Notes: generated by a model from the sequence alone, not told the origin. A DNA stretch of 64,000 bases from Bradyrhizobium diazoefficiens (GCF_018129965.1 NZ_JAFCKW010000013.1:1-64000); one strand, 5' to 3'. Shown: positions 18,279 to 30,014, counted from the stretch's first letter. Translations and numbers: made by a program.

Positions 18279-19187
18279 TCAGGCGTTCGTCCGATTGCGC
18301 CAGGGGAACAGGTTGGCGGGAAAGTCGGCTGCCGGCTTGCGCGGCCGATGCGGCGGAGGGGGTACCGGACGCGCACCGGGATCGGAGACAATGGCCTTGC
18401 GGTAGAGGTGCCATGTGGCATGGCCGAGCAGGGGGATCACCACGGCAAGGCCGATGAATGCCGGGATCGTGCCGAGTGCCAGCAGCGACGCGACAATCAG
18501 GCCCCAGGCCGCCATCGGCACCGGGTTCTTCGCGACGACACGCAGCGAAGTCACCATGGCCTCAAACGCACCGGCATGGCGGTCGAGCATCAACGGGAAC
18601 GATACCGCGCTGATGCAAAGCGCGGCGAGGGCGAACAGGAAGCCGGCGCTGCAGCCAACCACGATCAGCCACCAGCCCTCCGGGGTCGTCAGCACACGCG
18701 TGACGAAATCCGAGATCCCGGAGACGCCTTCATAACCGAACGCGGCGACGTAGATCGCCTGCGCCGTCGCGACCCAGGTCACGAACAGCGCGAGCAGCAG
18801 CGCGCCGAGGCCGAGCATGGCGCCGAAAGAGGGGGAGCGCAGTACCTCCATCGCATCCCAGGCACTGGCTTCTTCATGGCGTTCGCGCCGGCTGGAGAGT
18901 TCGTACAGACCGAGCGCCGCGAATGGGCCGATCAGTGCGAAGCCTGCGGCCAGCGGAAACAGCAGCGGCAGAACCGAATAGCCCATCACCACGCGTGCGA
19001 GCACGAGGCCGAGCACCGGATAGATCACGCAGAGGATGATGGCGTGGCTGGGAACCTCCTTGAAATCGTCCCAGCCGCGTTTCAGCGCGTCGTGCAGGTC
19101 GGAGAGTTGGATGTTTCGGATCACTGGTCCCGCCGCATCCGCGGGCGGGGCCATCGTTGGGACATTGCCCTGGGTCAGTGTGGCCAT
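18279..19187 (-). CDS. DUF2189 integral membrane protein
   Basis: A membrane protein of 302 residues with about six hydrophobic segments between residues 50 and 265. The DUF2189 hallmark is the start VIRNIQLSDLHDALKRGWDDF. The C-terminal tail is proline-rich and basic. The ATG at 19187 has GGGAG 8-9 bases upstream and is preferred to 19274. No known function; some relatives are annotated as cytochrome c oxidase-associated, which cannot be tested here. Confidence 0.85.
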   Translation of the reverse strand: MATLTQGNVPTMAPPADAAGPVIRNIQLSDLHDALKRGWDDFKEVPSHAIILCVIYPVLGLVLARVVMGYSVLPLLFPLAAGFALIGPFAALGLYELSSRRERHEEASAWDAMEVLRSPSFGAMLGLGALLLALFVTWVATAQAIYVAAFGYEGVSGISDFVTRVLTTPEGWWLIVVGCSAGFLFALAALCISAVSFPLMLDRHAGAFEAMVTSLRVVAKNPVPMAAWGLIVASLLALGTIPAFIGLAVVIPLLGHATWHLYRKAIVSDPGARPVPPPPHRPRKPAADFPANLFPWRNRTNA

Positions 19188-19523
19188 GGTCGCTAGCTCC
19201 CTTGCCGGGCGACCGAATCCAGCGCCAGTGAACGGCGCGTGCGGCCGCCATCTTGTGAGTTGTCGCGATTCCAACCAGACGCGAATTCCGGATCGGCTCG
19301 CGACTTGAACATCAAAGCTACTCCCAATTCGGTGGCCTGTCCCTCACGCGTGGGTGAGATTCGATGCCGCAGTGCAACCTCGACGAGGTCATTCTGTCGT
19401 CATTTCGCCGCAGATAAGCTGATGCTGTTGGCTTGTTCGCAGAACTTCGCGGGCGCAACGCAGCAAACTCGTCTATAAGAGCCACTCAAGGCCCTTCCAA
19501 CGGATCCTTTATCGGGAGCAGAC

Positions 19524-19937
19524 ATGAGCATTTTCGGGAAAATCATGGGCGCGATCTTCGGCAGCCACCCGGCTTCCGCCGCGCCTGCCGGCGGCGCCCC
19601 TGCCGGTGACGCACCCGCGGGCGGCGCGCCAGCAGGATCCGCACCGGGCGGATCGGCACCGGCCGCCGCGCCTGCGGCAACCGTCGATGTGGCGGCGATC
19701 GTCGATAAGCTGGTGGCGGCCCAGAAGGAGAAGCTGGAATGGCGCACCTCGATCGTCGATCTCATGAAGGCGCTCGACATCGATTCCAGCCTTGCCGCGC
19801 GCAAGGACCTCGCCAAGGAACTCGGCTACAGCGGTGACATGAACGACTCCGCGACCATGAATGTCTGGCTGCACAAGCAGGTGATGTCCAAGCTCGCTGC
19901 CAATGGCGGCAAGCTGCCGCCCGAGATCAAGCACTGA
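19524..19937 (+). CDS. DUF3597 small protein
   Basis: A 137-residue protein. It opens MSIFGKIMGAIFG, followed by an Ala/Gly/Pro-rich low-complexity linker (residues 17-55) and a compact C-terminal domain with VAAIVDKLVAAQ, LEWRTSIVDLMKALDIDSSLAARKDLAKELGY and the NVWLHKQVMSKLA tail that defines DUF3597. It has the ribosome site GGGAG before ATG at 19524. Function unknown. It is followed by a strong terminator. Confidence 0.85.
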   Translation: MSIFGKIMGAIFGSHPASAAPAGGAPAGDAPAGGAPAGSAPGGSAPAAAPAATVDVAAIVDKLVAAQKEKLEWRTSIVDLMKALDIDSSLAARKDLAKELGYSGDMNDSATMNVWLHKQVMSKLAANGGKLPPEIKH

Positions 19938-19959
19938 CCAATCGGTCGGTTGCCGCACA

Positions 19960-19985
19960 GGGCCCGCGATTTCGCGGGCCCTTTT
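19960..19985. terminator. Bidirectional terminator
   Basis: A perfect 10-bp GC-rich stem (GGGCCCGCGA/TCGCGGGCCC) with a 2-base loop and a following TTTT lies between the convergent DUF3597 and GNAT genes. Confidence 0.8.
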
Positions 19986-19989
19986 GCGT

Positions 19990-20265
19990 TCAGGCAACGA
20001 GATCCGCGTCCTCCGGATGCTTATCGAGATAGTCGACGACGAAACCGCAGCCGGCGATCACCTTCTTGCCGTCGCTGCGGATCAAGTCGAGCGCGCCCTT
20101 GACCAGGTCGGAGGCGATACCGCGGCCGCGCAGGGCGTATGGAGTCTCGGTGTGGGTGATGATCACCGCCGACGGCGTTAGCCGATAATTGGCGAACGCG
20201 ACTTCGCTGCCGACATCGAGCTCGAAGCGATTTCTGTCCTTGTTGTCGCGTACCGATGCGCCCAT
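19990..20265 (-). CDS. GNAT-like N-acetyltransferase (YjdJ/COG2388 type)
   Basis: A minimal GNAT-fold protein of 91 residues. It has the strand YRLTPSAVIITHTETPYALRGRGIASDLVKGAL, in which the RGRGIA loop is the acetyl-CoA pyrophosphate site, and the terminal GCGFVVDYLDKHPEDADLV that is characteristic of COG2388. Substrate unknown. The ATG at 20265 has GGAAGGA 6-9 bases upstream. Confidence 0.88.
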   Translation of the reverse strand: MGASVRDNKDRNRFELDVGSEVAFANYRLTPSAVIITHTETPYALRGRGIASDLVKGALDLIRSDGKKVIAGCGFVVDYLDKHPEDADLVA

Positions 20266-20413
20266 GTCTGGTCCTTCCGAAGCGGCGTGTGTTCCTGATC
20301 TAGTCAATCTCGCTCGCTTCGCAATGTTGCCGCGAGCCTCTCGGCCAGATCGTTCATGGCGTCTGCGGTCGGCTCTTCAACGAGCCGCCAGCATTTTGCG
20401 AGCGCGGTTCGGT

Positions 20414-20776
20414 TCAATCGCTCGCTTTAGCCAACCGTCCGTCCTCGGGCTGCGGCTGCTGACGCAGGCAGCCCTGGCAGATGACGAGGGAGCGGTTGAC
20501 CCTGGCGTCCTGCTCGGCCTCGATGCCGTCCTGGGCCTGCCACCATTCGTTCGAATAGGGCTGAAGGCCGGCTTGCGACCTGTTGCGCTCGGCGGCGACG
20601 CGCGCCGGACGTGATGGCCCCGAGGCTGGCCGTGGCCGATTTGGGTCCTCGCCGGCGCCATCCCAGGCGTAACGTGCAGGCCCGAAGGCAGGATCGGCGG
20701 CCAATTGTGCTTGCGGAGCCGCCGCACATCCGGCGAGCGCCAGCGACAACAGCAGGAGGGCGGGCGCTTTGACCAT
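20414..20776 (-). CDS. Small putative lipoprotein, unknown function
   Basis: A 120-residue protein with a lipoprotein signal peptide (lipobox ALAGC, Cys17). The mature part is rich in Ala, Pro, Arg and Gln and has two cysteines in a CQGC motif near residue 100. No recognised domain. Most likely anchored in the outer membrane. It is divergent from the acyl-CoA ligase gene. Confidence 0.7.
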   Translation of the reverse strand: MVKAPALLLLSLALAGCAAAPQAQLAADPAFGPARYAWDGAGEDPNRPRPASGPSRPARVAAERNRSQAGLQPYSNEWWQAQDGIEAEQDARVNRSLVICQGCLRQQPQPEDGRLAKASD

Positions 20777-20955
20777 GATGAGGCACTCTGTACGCGAGAA
20801 CTGAGCGAGGTTGCGCCGATCATGTTTAAAATTGGTTGAATGAACGCATCAACGCGACATTGGCCGGCGGCCTTGCAGGCGCAGGTTCGATCGCGATAAA
20901 TGGGCTGCAATGAGCGGGCGGCCGGTGCGCCGTCTGCCGCCGAAGAGGAAGCCCG

Positions 20956-22563
20956 ATGCAGCCCCTGCGCATGTCTCGCCGCGTCATGAATCTCGCTTAC
21001 ATGCTGACCCAGAATGCGCGGCGGCATGGGGCGCGTCCCGGGTTCGTCTGGGGTGACCGATCCTGGACCTGGCGGCAGGTCGATGCTCAGGTCTCGGCGC
21101 TGGCCGCAGCACTCGCCGCGCGCGGTGTCGCCAAGGGCGACCGCGTCCTCGTCCATTCCAAGAACACCGACGAGATGTTCTTCTCGATGTTCGCCGCATT
21201 CCGGCTCGGTGCGGTCTGGGTGCCCACGAATTTCCGGCTGATGCCGGACGAGGTGACCTATCTTGCGCAGGCCTCCGGCGCGAAGTCGTTTCTTTGTCAT
21301 GTCGATTTTCCCGATCATGCCGCGGCCGTGACGGGCGGTGCGCTGGAATTCACCTGGAGCCTCGACGGCAAGGCCGCGTTCGGCGAGACGTCGGTTGCCG
21401 ACGCGATCGCGTCGAAAGCCGGAGCGGTGGTCGAGAACGTCGCGGTCGAGCACGACGATCCCTGCTGGTTCTTCTTCACCTCCGGTACCACCGGCCGCTC
21501 CAAGGCTGCGGTGCTGACTCACGGGCAGATGGGGTTTGTCGTCACCAATCATCTTGCCGATCTCACGCCCGGCGTCACGGAAAGGGATGCGTCGCTGGTG
21601 GTGGCGCCGCTCTCGCATGGTGCCGGCGTGCATCAGCTGGTGCAGACCGCGCGCGGCGTGTGCACGGTGCTGCTCCCGACGGAAAAATTCGATATCAACG
21701 AGGCGTTCCGCCTGATCGAGACGCATCGGGTGGCCAATCTCTTCACCGTGCCGACCATCCTCAAGATGATGGTCGAGCATCCCGCGGCCGATAAATACGA
21801 TCACTCCTCGCTGCGGCACGTGATCTATGCGGGCGCGCCGATGTATCGGGAGGACCAGAAGGCCGCACTGAAAAAGCTCGGCAAGGTCATCGTGCAGTAT
21901 TTCGGACTCGGCGAGGTCACCGGCAACATCACGGTGCTGCCAGCGGCGCTGCACGATCCCGAGGACGGCCCGCATGCCAGGATCGGCACCTGCGGCTTCG
22001 AGCGCACCGGCATGCAGGTCTCGATCCAGGACGACGAGGGCCGCGAGCTCGCGGCGAACCAGAGCGGCGAGATCTGTGTGATCGGTCCCGCGGTACTCGC
22101 CGGCTATTACGACAACCCGGAAGCCAATGCGAAGGCGTTTCGCAACGGCTGGTTCCGCACCGGCGATCTCGGCCACATGGACCAGGAGGGGTTTCTCTAT
22201 ATCACGGGCCGCGCCTCCGACATGTACATCTCGGGCGGCTCCAACATCTATCCGCGCGAGATCGAGGAGAAGATCCTGACCCATCCCGCGGTCGGCGAGG
22301 TCGCCGTGCTCGGCGTGCCCGATGCGACCTGGGGCGAGGTCGGCGTCGCCGTCTGCGTGGCGCGCGAGGGCGCGAAGCCGGTCAGCGAAGCCGAGATGGC
22401 GGCGTTCCTGCTGCCGAAGGTGCCGCGTTACAAGATGCCGAAACGGTTCTTCTTCTGGGAAGCTTTGCCGAAATCGGGCTATGGCAAGATCCCGAAGCGC
22501 ATGGTGCGCGACGAACTCGAGGCGCGCGGGCTGCTCGATCTCGACACGACCAAGACGGGCTGA
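20956..22563 (+). CDS. Acyl-CoA synthetase / AMP-binding ANL ligase
   Basis: A 535-residue ANL-superfamily ligase that should adenylate a carboxylic acid and join it to CoA. Visible motifs: the P-loop FFTSGTTGRSKAAVLTH near residue 175, YFGLGEVTG (A5) near 315, GWFRTGDLGHMD (A7) near 400, and the A10 lysine in PKSGYGKIPKRMVRDEL near 512. The acid substrate cannot be assigned. GAGGAAG sits 5-6 bases before the ATG at 20956. The next gene, 9 bp downstream, encodes a PCC-domain protein and is likely co-transcribed. Confidence 0.88.
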   Translation: MQPLRMSRRVMNLAYMLTQNARRHGARPGFVWGDRSWTWRQVDAQVSALAAALAARGVAKGDRVLVHSKNTDEMFFSMFAAFRLGAVWVPTNFRLMPDEVTYLAQASGAKSFLCHVDFPDHAAAVTGGALEFTWSLDGKAAFGETSVADAIASKAGAVVENVAVEHDDPCWFFFTSGTTGRSKAAVLTHGQMGFVVTNHLADLTPGVTERDASLVVAPLSHGAGVHQLVQTARGVCTVLLPTEKFDINEAFRLIETHRVANLFTVPTILKMMVEHPAADKYDHSSLRHVIYAGAPMYREDQKAALKKLGKVIVQYFGLGEVTGNITVLPAALHDPEDGPHARIGTCGFERTGMQVSIQDDEGRELAANQSGEICVIGPAVLAGYYDNPEANAKAFRNGWFRTGDLGHMDQEGFLYITGRASDMYISGGSNIYPREIEEKILTHPAVGEVAVLGVPDATWGEVGVAVCVAREGAKPVSEAEMAAFLLPKVPRYKMPKRFFFWEALPKSGYGKIPKRMVRDELEARGLLDLDTTKTG

Positions 22564-22572
22564 GCTGACACG

Positions 22573-23433
22573 ATGCGGAGTATCAAGCAGCCGGGCTCTC
22601 CGGTACCGGAGCGCATCCAATGGGTGGAGGCGAGGGGACGCGCCTTCTCGTTCACCCTCCAAGAAGGGTTGCCGCTGCTGGAAGCCGCGCGTCGCGGTTT
22701 TGCCGCGGAGGGCTTTGCGGGAGGGGTGCTGAATTTCGGCCGCGGCGCGCTCGGACCGTTCGGCTATGTGATGCCGGCGCTGTCGAAGACCGGCGAGAAC
22801 GCGGCGTTCTACAGCGATACTTTGAGGCCTCAGGGCCTGACGCGGACAAAGCTCGGCAGCATGACGCTCGGCATGCGCGATGGCGCGCCGTTCTTTCACT
22901 GCCATGGGCTGTGGCTCGAAGCGGACGGCAAAGCGAGCGGCGGCCACATGCTGCCGCATCAGACCATTGTCGCCGAGGCGTTCGACGTCTCGGCCTTCGG
23001 CATCGATGGGGCGATGTTCAGCGCCGAGCCCGATCCCGAGACCAATTTCAAGCTGTTCGGACCGATCGCCGCCGCCAGCGCCGGTGGACGCGCGACGAGC
23101 CGGGCCTACGCGCTGCGGCTGCGCCCGAACCAGGATTTTGCCGGCTGTCTCGAAGGCTTCTGCCGCGCGCGCGGCATTGCGCGCGCGAAAATCCACGGCG
23201 GCGTCGGCTCGACCATCGGCGCGCGCTTCACCCATGGCGGCGTCACCGAACCGTTCGCGACAGAGCTGGCGATCACGGCCGGCGTGATCGCGCCGGGGGC
23301 TTCCGGTGATCTGGAAGCTGCTCTCGACGTCGCCCTGATCGACTACACCGGCGGCATTGCGGAGGGCCGTTTGATCCGTGGCGACAATCCCGTGCTGATG
23401 ACGATGGAACTGGTGCTCGAAGTGCTGGATTAG
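22573..23433 (+). CDS. PCC/DUF296-domain protein (tandem)
   Basis: A 286-residue protein that reads as two copies of the PCC (DUF296) fold, known from plant AT-hook proteins and from bacterial single-domain versions. The first copy has GGVLNFGRGALGPFGYVMPALS, HCHGLWLEADGKASGGHMLPHQTIV and AEAFDVSAFGID; the second has GFCRARGIARAKIHGGVGSTIGARF and LIDYTGGIAEGRLIRG. No AT-hook is seen. Function unknown; tight linkage to the acyl-CoA ligase suggests a joint pathway. Confidence 0.65.
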   Translation: MRSIKQPGSPVPERIQWVEARGRAFSFTLQEGLPLLEAARRGFAAEGFAGGVLNFGRGALGPFGYVMPALSKTGENAAFYSDTLRPQGLTRTKLGSMTLGMRDGAPFFHCHGLWLEADGKASGGHMLPHQTIVAEAFDVSAFGIDGAMFSAEPDPETNFKLFGPIAAASAGGRATSRAYALRLRPNQDFAGCLEGFCRARGIARAKIHGGVGSTIGARFTHGGVTEPFATELAITAGVIAPGASGDLEAALDVALIDYTGGIAEGRLIRGDNPVLMTMELVLEVLD

Positions 23434-23860
23434 TCTCGGCGAGCCTTGGTCAATGCGCGCATAGCTTGGCGATGGCGAGGTACGTGGCTTCACTCATGCT
23501 CGATAAGCCCGAATCTTGGGCGAGAGTGGGACCGGGAAGTCGTCTCTCCTCGAGGGCATTGCTGGACTGGCGGGTTTTGCCAGCACGGAGGCCGCAAGGT
23601 TTTGGGGAGATTGACGGCGGCGGTATCGAGATCAGCGGCGATGAATTGTCCACTGCCTTGCGGGCCGCCTGGGTACCGAAGGTGACCGACGGCTTCCCAT
23701 GGGTGTTTCGCCGGCCGGGCCACGCCCGAGCTTGTGGGTTGCGCGAGGGGGCCGCCGCAACGGCGCCACGAACAGGTCTCCCCACGGCCCCAAAATCGGC
23801 TACGATGAGTCCAGCGCGCCCCAAGTCGCGCACGATCAACGAGACGCATGAGGAAACGAC
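23434..23860. other. Intergenic gap (427 bp), no supported gene
   Basis: Open frames on both strands here lack a ribosome site and have no recognisable motif. The translated minus strand is low in hydrophobic core residues, so it looks like non-coding or decayed DNA, possibly a repeated element. No hairpin terminator was picked out. Confidence 0.4.
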
Positions 23861-24439
23861 ATGAGGGTGACGATTGGACGGCGCGCAGCCGTGGCCGCCG
23901 TGCTGACCGCTGCGAGCGCAGCGGCTCTGGCGACAGCTTTTGCACCGGCTTTTACGCCGGCCTGGGCCCACGGGCCGACCCGGCAGAAGGTGCGGGAATC
24001 CATCGAGATCAATGCTCCGCAGGCCAAGGTGTGGGCTGCGATCAGCAATTTCCAGGACATGAGCTGGCTTCCGCCTGTCGCCAGGACTGAGGGCGAGAAG
24101 GGCAACGAGATCGGCGCGACGCGCAAGCTGACTCTGGCGGATGGTGCGACTGTCGAGGAGGAACTCTACAAATACGAGCCCGAGATGCTGAGCTATTCGT
24201 ATCGGATCACCAAGGTCGACGTGAAGGTGCTGCCGGTCACCAACTACTCCGCGACCCTGACGGTGTCGCCCGCGCCCGACGGCAAGGCGAAGGTCGAATG
24301 GGCCGGTGCGTTCTATCGCGGCTTTCCCAACAACGATCCGCCGCCGGAACTGAACGACGAGGCCGCGATGAAGGCGGTGAGCGGTCTGTACAAGGTCGGG
24401 CTTGAGGGGCTCAAGAAGAAGATCGAGGGCGGAAGCTGA
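23861..24439 (+). CDS. Exported SRPBCC (START-like) family protein
   Basis: A 192-residue protein with a long N-terminal signal peptide (about residues 1-36, ending AWA) and then an SRPBCC lipid/ligand-binding fold: SIEINAPQAKVWAAISNFQDMSWLPPV is the polyketide-cyclase-like opening, followed by a strand-rich middle and a C-terminal helix EAAMKAVSGLYKVGLEGLKKKI. The probable location is the periplasm. It ends 2 bp before the beta-propeller gene, so the two form an operon and may act together. Confidence 0.82.
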   Translation: MRVTIGRRAAVAAVLTAASAAALATAFAPAFTPAWAHGPTRQKVRESIEINAPQAKVWAAISNFQDMSWLPPVARTEGEKGNEIGATRKLTLADGATVEEELYKYEPEMLSYSYRITKVDVKVLPVTNYSATLTVSPAPDGKAKVEWAGAFYRGFPNNDPPPELNDEAAMKAVSGLYKVGLEGLKKKIEGGS

Positions 24440-24441
24440 CG

Positions 24442-25395
24442 ATGCGGGCGCTGGTGCTGGCGGCGGTCGCCGCCAGCCTTTGCTTTGGCAGTCCTGGCTG
24501 CGCCACCGCCGAGGAGGCCTTCGTCACCAACCAGCTCAGCGACGATCTGATGGTCGTGGACCTCGCGACATCGCGCGCGGTGGCGACCATCCCGATCGGC
24601 GGCAAGCCGGCCGGCGTCGCTGTCAGTGCGGACGGGCGCGTTGCCTATGTCGCCAGTCCCGATGCCAAGGCGGTGACGGTGGTGGACGCGGCCACGCGGC
24701 AGGTTGCGGGACGCATCGACGTCGGCGGCGGCCCGCTCGGCATCGCTGTCGCGCCTGACGGAAACACGGTCTATGTCGCCGATTGGTACGCCGCGGCGGT
24801 GCGGGTGATCGATACGGCCTCCCGCAGCGTCACGGCCAGCATCGCGGTCGGGGCGTCGCCGTCGGGCCTCGCGGTGATGCCCGACGGCAAGCTGCTGCTG
24901 TCGGCCGACCGCGACGACGACAGCGTCTCGGTCGTGGATACGGCGATGCGGCAACGCAAGGCGGTCATCAAGGTCGGCACGCGTTCGTTCGGCGTCATCA
25001 TCGACGCCGAGGGCAGGCGCGCCTACACCGCCAATGTCGGCTCCGACGACGTTTCGGTGATCGACATCGCGGCGGGCCGCGAGATCGGCCGCGTGCCGGT
25101 CGGGATGCGGCCCTATGCGGTGGCGCTGGCGCAGGGGCGCGGCTTCGTCACCGACCAATATGGCGGCACCGTCAGCGTGTTCGACCTGGCGACGCTGAAG
25201 CCGATCAAGCGCATCAAAGTCGGCGATTATCCCGAAGGCATCAATGCGACCGCCGACGGCAGGCAGATCATCGTCGCCTGCTGGGAGAGCAACACGCTTG
25301 TGATCATCGACGCGGCCGAGCTGAAGGTTATCGGCGAGGTGAGGGTGGGCGATGGGCCACGGGCGTTCGGGGCGTTTTTGCGGAAGACGCAGTAG
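24442..25395 (+). CDS. YncE-type periplasmic beta-propeller protein
   Basis: A 317-residue exported protein with a signal peptide ending near residue 24 (CATAEE region) and about seven YVTN/NHL-like blades. Repeated units have the form PxGVAVSADGRVAYVASPD with TVVDAATRQVAGRIDVG, at about 42-residue spacing. The family binds DNA or acts as periplasmic scaffolds in a few studied cases; here the ligand is unknown. It starts 2 bp after the SRPBCC gene and is followed by a repeat element. Confidence 0.85.
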   Translation: MRALVLAAVAASLCFGSPGCATAEEAFVTNQLSDDLMVVDLATSRAVATIPIGGKPAGVAVSADGRVAYVASPDAKAVTVVDAATRQVAGRIDVGGGPLGIAVAPDGNTVYVADWYAAAVRVIDTASRSVTASIAVGASPSGLAVMPDGKLLLSADRDDDSVSVVDTAMRQRKAVIKVGTRSFGVIIDAEGRRAYTANVGSDDVSVIDIAAGREIGRVPVGMRPYAVALAQGRGFVTDQYGGTVSVFDLATLKPIKRIKVGDYPEGINATADGRQIIVACWESNTLVIIDAAELKVIGEVRVGDGPRAFGAFLRKTQ

Positions 25396-25400
25396 GGTTC

Positions 25401-25513
25401 GTAGGGTGGGTTAGCGTTAGCGTAACCCACCAACTTCGTTCTGCGATCGCGGAGGCATGGTGGGTTACGCCCTGCAGATGCGCCTTCGCCTCTGCAGCTC
25501 TAACCCACCCTAC
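25401..25513. repeat. Nested palindromic repeat, family C
   Basis: The outer arms GTAGGGTGGGTTA (25401-25413) and TAACCCACCCTAC (25501-25513) are perfect inverted copies. An inner perfect 12-bp pair, GCGTAACCCACC (25420-25431) and GGTGGGTTACGC (25459-25470), lies inside. The right arm covers the stop codon and last three codons of the HAD gene. It is likely a mobile palindromic element of the REP/BIME kind. Confidence 0.7.
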
Positions 25514-26141
25514 GATTTCGGCACAACACGTCCGCAATCTCATCCATCCGCTCGAACACGTGATCCGGCTCCCGCGCCCGCAGCGCCGCCGGCGCCGCGT
25601 AGCCCCAGCACACCGCGCCACAGGCAATCCCCACCTCGCGCGCCGCCTCGATGTCGCGGACCTCGTCGCCGATCGCGATGACGCAGTCATTCGCCACACC
25701 CGCGCGCCGGACAACCCGGCGGAATTTCGCGGGCTTGCCGAACACTGAGGCCGAGCAATCGAAATAGGAGAACAGCGCGGCGGCATCGCCAAGCTTCTCG
25801 CGCGCATTGGCTTCGTTGTCCGACGTCACCAGCGCAAGCTGCACACCGCTTTCAGTCAACGTCCGCAGCATCGCCTCGACGCCAGCAAACAACGAGATCT
25901 CCGCCGCCGCTTCCGCCTTCAACCGCCGCGCATGCCGCGCGATTGCCGGCAGCTTCCACATGGGAACCTCCAGCCGGCTGAGGATCTCGCGTGTCGAGGC
26001 ATGCCGCAGCCCCACGACATCCTCATCCCGCACGCGGCGAAAGCCGAAATGGTCGGCGATGTCGTTGATGGTGCGCAGGAACCACGGAAAGCTGTCGGCG
26101 AGGGTGCCGTCGAGATCGAAGATGGCCAGGGAGTAGCGCAT
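25500..26141 (-). CDS. HAD-superfamily hydrolase (phosphoglycolate phosphatase-like)
   Basis: A 213-residue HAD hydrolase. Motif I is FDLDGTLADS with nucleophile D9 and acid D11; motif II is LVTSDN near residue 105, the lysine lies in FGKPAKFRRVV and motif IV is IGDEVRDIEAA. A C1 helical cap sits between motifs I and II. It probably dephosphorylates a small phosphorylated metabolite. The start at 26141 (MRYSLAIFD) is favoured over 26255. The last codons and the stop fall inside palindromic repeat C. Confidence 0.88.
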   Translation of the reverse strand: MRYSLAIFDLDGTLADSFPWFLRTINDIADHFGFRRVRDEDVVGLRHASTREILSRLEVPMWKLPAIARHARRLKAEAAAEISLFAGVEAMLRTLTESGVQLALVTSDNEANAREKLGDAAALFSYFDCSASVFGKPAKFRRVVRRAGVANDCVIAIGDEVRDIEAAREVGIACGAVCWGYAAPAALRAREPDHVFERMDEIADVLCRNRRVG

Positions 26142-26236
26142 CGGGGGCGGGCTGGGCGGTCCGAGCATCGGGCCTGCCGGTGATGCGCTGACAGAGGCCA
26201 TCGGCGGTGCTATATTGACCCTCTCAGAGGTGACAG

Positions 26237-26464
26237 ATGTCGGAGCTGCTGGCAAGAATTACGGTTGATCCGCAACGTATGCATGGGCGCCCGTGCATTC
26301 GCGATCTGCGGATCACGGTTGCCGACGTCCTGGGACTTCTGTCTGCGGGACAGTCGCGCGACAGTATTCTGGAAGATTATCCTTATCTGGAGGACGCCGA
26401 CATCGACGCGGTGCTCGCCTATGCTGCCCGGCAAGTCGATCATCCGATCATCGCGGCCAAGTAG
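26237..26464 (+). CDS. DUF433 antitoxin-type protein
   Basis: A 75-residue DNA-binding-type protein of the DUF433 family: it carries RITVDPQRMHGRPCIRDLRITVADVLGLLSAGQS and EDYPYLEDADIDAVLAYAARQVDHP. Members are usually the first gene of a toxin-antitoxin pair, upstream of a DUF5615 PIN-like protein, which is what follows here. It lies divergent to the HAD gene. Confidence 0.85.
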   Translation: MSELLARITVDPQRMHGRPCIRDLRITVADVLGLLSAGQSRDSILEDYPYLEDADIDAVLAYAARQVDHPIIAAK

Positions 26465-26465
26465 C

Positions 26466-26801
26466 TTGCTTTTTCTGGTCGACGCTTAGCTTCCACCTGC
26501 ACTCGCTGAAGCCATGCGCAGGGCCGGATATGATGCGGCTCATGTCGCGGAATTCGGGATGGCGAACGCGATCGACGCGGCGATCTGGAACGAAGCCATT
26601 GCTCGATCTGCGGTTCTTGTCACCAAGGACCGGGACTTCTCGCTTCTCCGAGCCGCAAAGCGGCAGGGACCGATCGTGCTCTGGGTACGCGTCGGCAATA
26701 TCGACAATCGCGCACTGATCCACCAATTTCTCAACGCCATGCCGCAAATTGTCGAAGCCGTCGACCGAGGCGAGGCGGTCATCGAATTCGTCGGCAGCTA
26801 A
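26466..26801 (+). pseudogene. DUF5615 PIN-like toxin with an in-frame amber codon
   Basis: The intact part (from ATG at 26514) encodes 95 residues with GYDAAHVAEFGMANAIDAAIWNEAIARSAVLVTKDRDF, the DUF5615/Mut7-C core, and the acidic residues expected in a PIN-like active site (VTKDRDF). Reading back in the same frame from 26513 gives LLFLVDA, then TAG, then LPPALAEA. The family normally has VDAQLPPAL, so a CAG Gln codon has become TAG at 26487-26489. The TTG at 26466 directly follows the antitoxin stop. Either the gene is dead, it restarts at 26514 without its first strand and Asp, or the base is a read error. Confidence 0.75.
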
Positions 26802-26834
26802 CATGGCTCGACGCTTGAACGTCGACGCCACAGA

Positions 26835-29813
<2,979 letters not shown>

Positions 29814-29910
29814 CCGCGTTGCCCTCAAGGAATCCCATGGGTGCGCGCCCGCGCCAACGATAAGGCGCGCTTCGCCCGGAACCGGGACCGGCACCGATGG
29901 GGTTCCCAGC

Positions 29911-29925
29911 GAACGTAGGAAGAAC
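29911..29925 (-). promoter_or_regulatory. SOS box (LexA-type) upstream of uvrA
   Basis: Read on the minus strand this is GTTC-N7-GTTC (plus strand GAAC-GTAGGAA-GAAC), the alphaproteobacterial LexA recognition pattern. It lies 98 bp upstream of the uvrA start, so uvrA is probably induced by DNA damage. Confidence 0.72.
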
Positions 29926-30014
29926 GAGGACGGATTTCCAGTGCGACTTGCCATTCGTCAACGGATTGTTGGCGCGCTGGCGGCATCTGGCAGGAGAGAA
30001 GCACGAGGAACAGG

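Noticed and set aside
20377-23493. A 1038-codon open frame on the minus strand across the acyl-CoA ligase and PCC genes
   Set aside because: It is antisense to two well-supported genes; its translation is rich in Arg and His with no domain motif, as expected of an antisense shadow in high-GC DNA.
23446-23864. Plus-strand ORFs in the gap before the SRPBCC gene
   Set aside because: No ribosome site, no family motif and a composition unlike the neighbours; listed only as a gap.
25396-25520. Intergenic palindrome near 25.4 kb as a CRISPR repeat
   Set aside because: Two inverted arms, not direct repeats with regular spacers; it is a nested palindromic element.
26466-26513. Readthrough of the TAG as a recoded codon
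   Set aside because: No suppressor, SECIS-type element or pyrrolysine context is seen; loss of function or base error is simpler.
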